A stretch of 64,000 nt of DNA from Bittarella massiliensis (ex Durand et al. 2017) (lineage in GTDB: Bacteria; Bacillota; Clostridia; Oscillospirales; Ruminococcaceae). Below, piece by piece: positions 61,623-64,000 of the stretch. The stretch lies in the NCBI RefSeq assembly GCF_001486165.1, contig NZ_LN908976.1, positions 620,071 through 684,070 on the forward strand, written 5' to 3'. Position 1 is the stretch's first letter. Each line of letters opens with the position of its first letter. The notes under the pieces were generated by a model. The model was not told the origin of the DNA. It searched no databases and saw only the letters and a list, made by a program, of their open reading frames with translations. Made by a program: the position numbers and the translations under genes.

Positions 61623-62378
61623 ATGCAAAACCCACGCTACAACCAGCCCCGCCTGAAAAAATGGCTTCGGGGCAAGGGGTTCTACGTCGCTCTGGCGGTC
61701 TGTCTGCTGGGGGCCGGGCTGGCCTCCTGGGCGCTGATCCAAAACGCCGTTCAGAGCGGCGACCCCCAAAGTCAAATCAACCAGGAGGTGCCTTCATGGG
61801 ACTCATCCGATACAGAGGTGGTGGAAAAGCCGGTGACCTCTCAACCCAAGTCGTCCTCCGCCGCGTCGAATTCGCAAAGTACCTCGTCCTCGCAGGGGCA
61901 GGGCTCTTCTTCCTCGTCCGCTTCTGCCGGGCAGCAAAGCGAACCCGCGTTGCAGCAGACTGCGTCCAATGGGGTCTTTGTCTCGCCCATCTCTGGCGAG
62001 ACCATTAACCCCTTTTCTGACGGCAAGGTGATCAAGGACCAGACCCTGGGCGACTGGCGCACCCACAACGGCATCGACATCAAGGCCGAGGCCGGAGCCC
62101 AGGTCAAGGCCTGCCAAAACGGCAAGGTGACCTCGGTGCGGGACGACGACATCTGGGGCACCGTGGTGGAGATCCAGTTTGAGGGCGGCGCCACCGGCAT
62201 CTACAAGTCCCTGTCCCAAAAGGTCACCGTCAAAGAGGGGCAGACCCTCAAGAGCGGCGACGTCATCGGCACGGTGGCCCAGTCCATCCCCGGGGAGAGC
62301 AAGCTCGGCACCCACCTGCACTTTGAGCTCAAAAAAGACGGCGCTTACGTGGACCCCGCAGCTTATTTCTCCAAATAA
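61623..62378 (+). CDS. spoIIQ: SpoIIQ-like LytM/M23 peptidase
   Basis: 251 residues from the ATG at 61623, with GGAGGTG upstream. One N-terminal transmembrane helix (GFYVALAVCLLGAGLASWALI), a serine-rich linker, then an M23 domain: HNGIDIKAEAGAQVKACQNG and LGTHLHFELKKDG. Both zinc histidine motifs (HxxxD and HxH) are present, so it may be an active endopeptidase as in C. difficile, unlike Bacillus SpoIIQ. Placement before spoIIID fits the spoIIQ-spoIIID pairing. Confidence 0.85.
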   Translation: MQNPRYNQPRLKKWLRGKGFYVALAVCLLGAGLASWALIQNAVQSGDPQSQINQEVPSWDSSDTEVVEKPVTSQPKSSSAASNSQSTSSSQGQGSSSSSASAGQQSEPALQQTASNGVFVSPISGETINPFSDGKVIKDQTLGDWRTHNGIDIKAEAGAQVKACQNGKVTSVRDDDIWGTVVEIQFEGGATGIYKSLSQKVTVKEGQTLKSGDVIGTVAQSIPGESKLGTHLHFELKKDGAYVDPAAYFSK

Positions 62379-62438
62379 CTCCGGCTGTCCCCCCGCTATT
62401 TTTTGTGCACAGAAAACAGCGAATCATTCAATATTCTC

Positions 62439-62480
62439 AAAAAAAGAGAGGCCTGTCGGCTGACAGGCCTCTCTTTTTTT
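62439..62480. terminator. Bidirectional terminator between spoIIQ and spoIIID
   Basis: AAAGAGAGGCCTGTC and GACAGGCCTCTCTTT form a perfect stem with A and T runs outside, serving both convergent genes. Confidence 0.9.
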
Positions 62481-62503
62481 GCCGCAAAGCGGGGGGAGGG
62501 GGG

Positions 62504-62764
62504 TCACTCCTCCTCTTTTAACACCTGGTATTTGTGCCGGGTGGCAAGGCCCCCCCGGATATGCCGCTCCTGCTTGTTGATCTCCAACACCTTTTTGACC
62601 TCCCGGCAGAGGGCGGGGTTGAGCTTTTTCAGCCGGTCGGACACATCCTTGTGCACCGTGGACTTGCTCACCCCAAAGGCCTTGGCCGCATGCCGCACCG
62701 TCGTCTTGTTCTCCACAATAAAGTTGCCCAGCGAGATGGCCCGCTCTTCCACATTCCCCTTCAC
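62504..62764 (-). CDS. spoIIID: Sporulation regulator SpoIIID
   Basis: 86 residues. The HTH is TTVRHAAKAFGVSKSTVHKDVSDRL, with the basic C-terminal extension KKVLEINKQERHIRGGLATRHKYQ. It controls mother-cell genes under sigma-E. Length and sequence are as in other Clostridia. Confidence 0.96.
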   Translation of the reverse strand: MKGNVEERAISLGNFIVENKTTVRHAAKAFGVSKSTVHKDVSDRLKKLNPALCREVKKVLEINKQERHIRGGLATRHKYQVLKEEE

Positions 62765-62866
62765 GCACTCACCCTCTCACGGCTCTCGTTGGCCGCCGCG
62801 TCAATATTGGTACATCTCTATGCCCCAGGGGATACAATCATTCCCGAAGCCGCCGGATTCTCCCAT

Positions 62867-62895
62867 TTGACGAAAAAAAGCCTTTACGGTATAAT
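62867..62895 (+). promoter_or_regulatory. Strong promoter of the sugar transferase leader
   Basis: TTGACG, a 17-bp spacer and a perfect TATAAT at 62890-62895. About 175 bases separate it from the gene start. Confidence 0.8.
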
Positions 62896-62948
62896 GTTGG
62901 GGAAGAAGATCGTATGCGTTTTCGTTCTCAAAAAACCACCCTTTGATC

Positions 62949-63004
62949 GGCACAAAAAAAGCCAATTTGGCCAAAAACCGAGTGGCTCTTTGTGCCTTTT
63001 TTAC
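62949..63004 (+). terminator. Terminator inside the leader (possible attenuator)
   Basis: GGCACAAA-AAAGCCA and TGGCTCTTTGTGCC pair into a long stem immediately followed by TTTTTT, between the promoter and the sugar transferase gene. The loop itself contains a small GCCAATTTGGC palindrome. Confidence 0.65.
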
Positions 63005-63075
63005 AGAATTTTTTTGTGAACGAAAAACCATAATTTGTAAATCAATTTAGTTTTTATTTTGTTGGGGGTTTTCAT

Positions 63076-63831
63076 ATGGACAACACTGAAAATCTCGCGC
63101 AGGGGACCGGTTCGCAGAGGATCTCGCCCGCGCCTGTGTTTTCGGCTGCACGATCCCTCCGCCTCACCCCCGCACAGCGCGTGTATGCGGCATTCAAGCG
63201 CTTGTTGGACATCCTCCTCTCGGCTGTGGCCTTGGTTTTTCTCAGTCCGCTGCTGCTTCTCACCGCGCTGGCGGTCAGACTCGACTCCAAGGGACCTGCC
63301 ATCTTCCGCCAGAAACGGGTGGGAAAGGACGGGAAGGTCTTTCGCGTCTACAAATTCCGCTCCATGAGCACCGAGGCGCCCAAAAACGTGGCCACGGCGG
63401 AGCTGAAAAATGCCACCGAATACATCACTCGGGTGGGCAAGGTGCTGCGGCGCACCAGCCTTGACGAGCTGCCCCAGCTGTGGAACGTGCTGCGGGGCGA
63501 CATGAGTTTGGTCGGCCCCCGTCCCCTGGTGGTGACCGAGGCCTACACCCATCAACTGCGCCACAGCTTTGGGGTCTATCAGCTGCGCCCGGGGATCACC
63601 GGCCTTGCCCAGACCAACGGCCGCGATCTGGTGGACGACGACAAAAAGGTGGCCATGGACCGCGAGTACCTGTGCCATTTCTCCCTCTGGCAGGACCTAA
63701 AGATCCTCTTTATGACCGTCTACGTGGTCTTCACCCGCAAAAACTACGCCGAGGGGGACGAGGTGTCTGTCCCCGGTGTCACCACCTCCCCTGCACAGGA
63801 GGAACCTATCTCCCAGAAACGGGTCTCTTAA
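63076..63831 (+). CDS. Undecaprenyl-phosphate sugar-phosphate transferase
   Basis: 251 residues. A membrane segment (RLLDILLSAVALVFLSPLLLLTALAV) precedes the cytosolic bacterial sugar transferase domain: GPAIFRQKRVGKDGKVFRVYKFRSM, RRTSLDELPQLWNVLRGDMSLVGPRPL and QLRPGITGLAQTNGRD. It starts a polysaccharide repeat by moving a sugar phosphate to undecaprenyl phosphate, like WcaJ/EpsL monotopic enzymes. It is probably the first gene of a surface polysaccharide locus, though a terminator follows. Confidence 0.9.
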   Translation: MDNTENLAQGTGSQRISPAPVFSAARSLRLTPAQRVYAAFKRLLDILLSAVALVFLSPLLLLTALAVRLDSKGPAIFRQKRVGKDGKVFRVYKFRSMSTEAPKNVATAELKNATEYITRVGKVLRRTSLDELPQLWNVLRGDMSLVGPRPLVVTEAYTHQLRHSFGVYQLRPGITGLAQTNGRDLVDDDKKVAMDREYLCHFSLWQDLKILFMTVYVVFTRKNYAEGDEVSVPGVTTSPAQEEPISQKRVS

Positions 63832-63932
63832 TTTATTTGCCGTTTTCGCGAAAAATGTCGAATAAAAAGCTCTTTTCTATCTTTTATCAGACGCAAAAGA
63901 CATTTTTTAACTGCTCTTTCATCCAACAAATC

Positions 63933-63971
63933 AAAAAGCCCCCGGCAGACGCTGTCTGCCGGGGGCTTTTT
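63933..63971 (+). terminator. Terminator after the sugar transferase gene
   Basis: AAAAAGCCCCCGGCAGA and TCTGCCGGGGGCTTTTT make a perfect stem. Nothing else is seen in the last 30 bases. Confidence 0.88.
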
Positions 63972-64000
63972 CTTCTCTATCTCACATGTAATAGAGGTTT

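Overview
The window is from a spore-forming, GC-rich member of the Clostridia. The chromosomal part carries spoIIP, gpr, spoVAC-spoVAD-spoVAE, a spoIIQ-like gene and spoIIID, and an hrcA-grpE-dnaK-dnaJ operon with a CIRCE site. The mobile part is of the Tn1549/CTn type common in gut Firmicutes. I cannot name the species.

Region 1 (1 to about 41 kb) is most of an integrative and conjugative element (ICE). Its left end, and presumably its integrase, lie outside the window. At the left are the end of a mobC-like gene, a MOBP relaxase and accessory genes. On the minus strand, read from right to left, is the transfer module: replication initiator-like protein, PcfB, VirD4 coupling protein, Maff2, a VirB6-like membrane protein, a radical SAM protein, PrgI, VirB4, a KilAC antirepressor, a C5-cytosine methyltransferase, an NlpC/P60 cell-wall hydrolase, a PP-loop (PAPS reductase-like) protein, DUF4315 and DUF4366 proteins, topoisomerase III and ArdA/YodL antirestriction-type proteins. 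Many genes overlap by 4 bases and several start with TTG.

Region 2 (19,581 to 38,272) is a second mobile element inserted in the ICE's virD4 gene. Removing it between shared GG dinucleotides rejoins the two virD4 halves in frame into a 620-codon gene. It carries a TnpX-type large serine recombinase, TnpV and TnpW, DnaC-like and DnaD-like replication proteins, a MobA/MobL relaxase with a recognisable nic site, three sigma-like proteins and a RelB/YafQ toxin-antitoxin pair. Its cargo is a seven-gene operon (ECF transporter S, T and fused A components, an AraC-type sensor without a DNA-binding domain, two ABC exporter-fold subunits, a DtxR/MntR regulator) with a divergent AraC regulator. The cargo resembles metallophore uptake modules; the substrate is inferred only.

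Region 3 (about 41 to 64 kb) is chromosome. A guanine-class purine riboswitch precedes an NCS2 purine permease and adenine deaminase. The heat-shock operon follows, with a variant CIRCE operator and an apparent frameshift at the end of dnaK. Then come an XRE regulator divergent from a small membrane protein, a 93-bp tandem repeat encoding a cysteine-patterned peptide, an Spx/ArsC-like protein, hemW, a cysteine-rich DUF3795-type protein, lepA, spoIIP, gpr, rpsT, the spoVA genes, a lipoprotein, a spoIIQ-like LytM peptidase, spoIIID and a sugar-phosphate transferase with a long leader.

The most unusual features are the nested element that breaks its host ICE's coupling protein, the methyltransferase gene whose variable region is open in two frames with both frames matching familiar motifs, the metal-linked cargo operon with a regulator lacking its HTH, and the cysteine-repeat locus at 50.8 to 51.2 kb.
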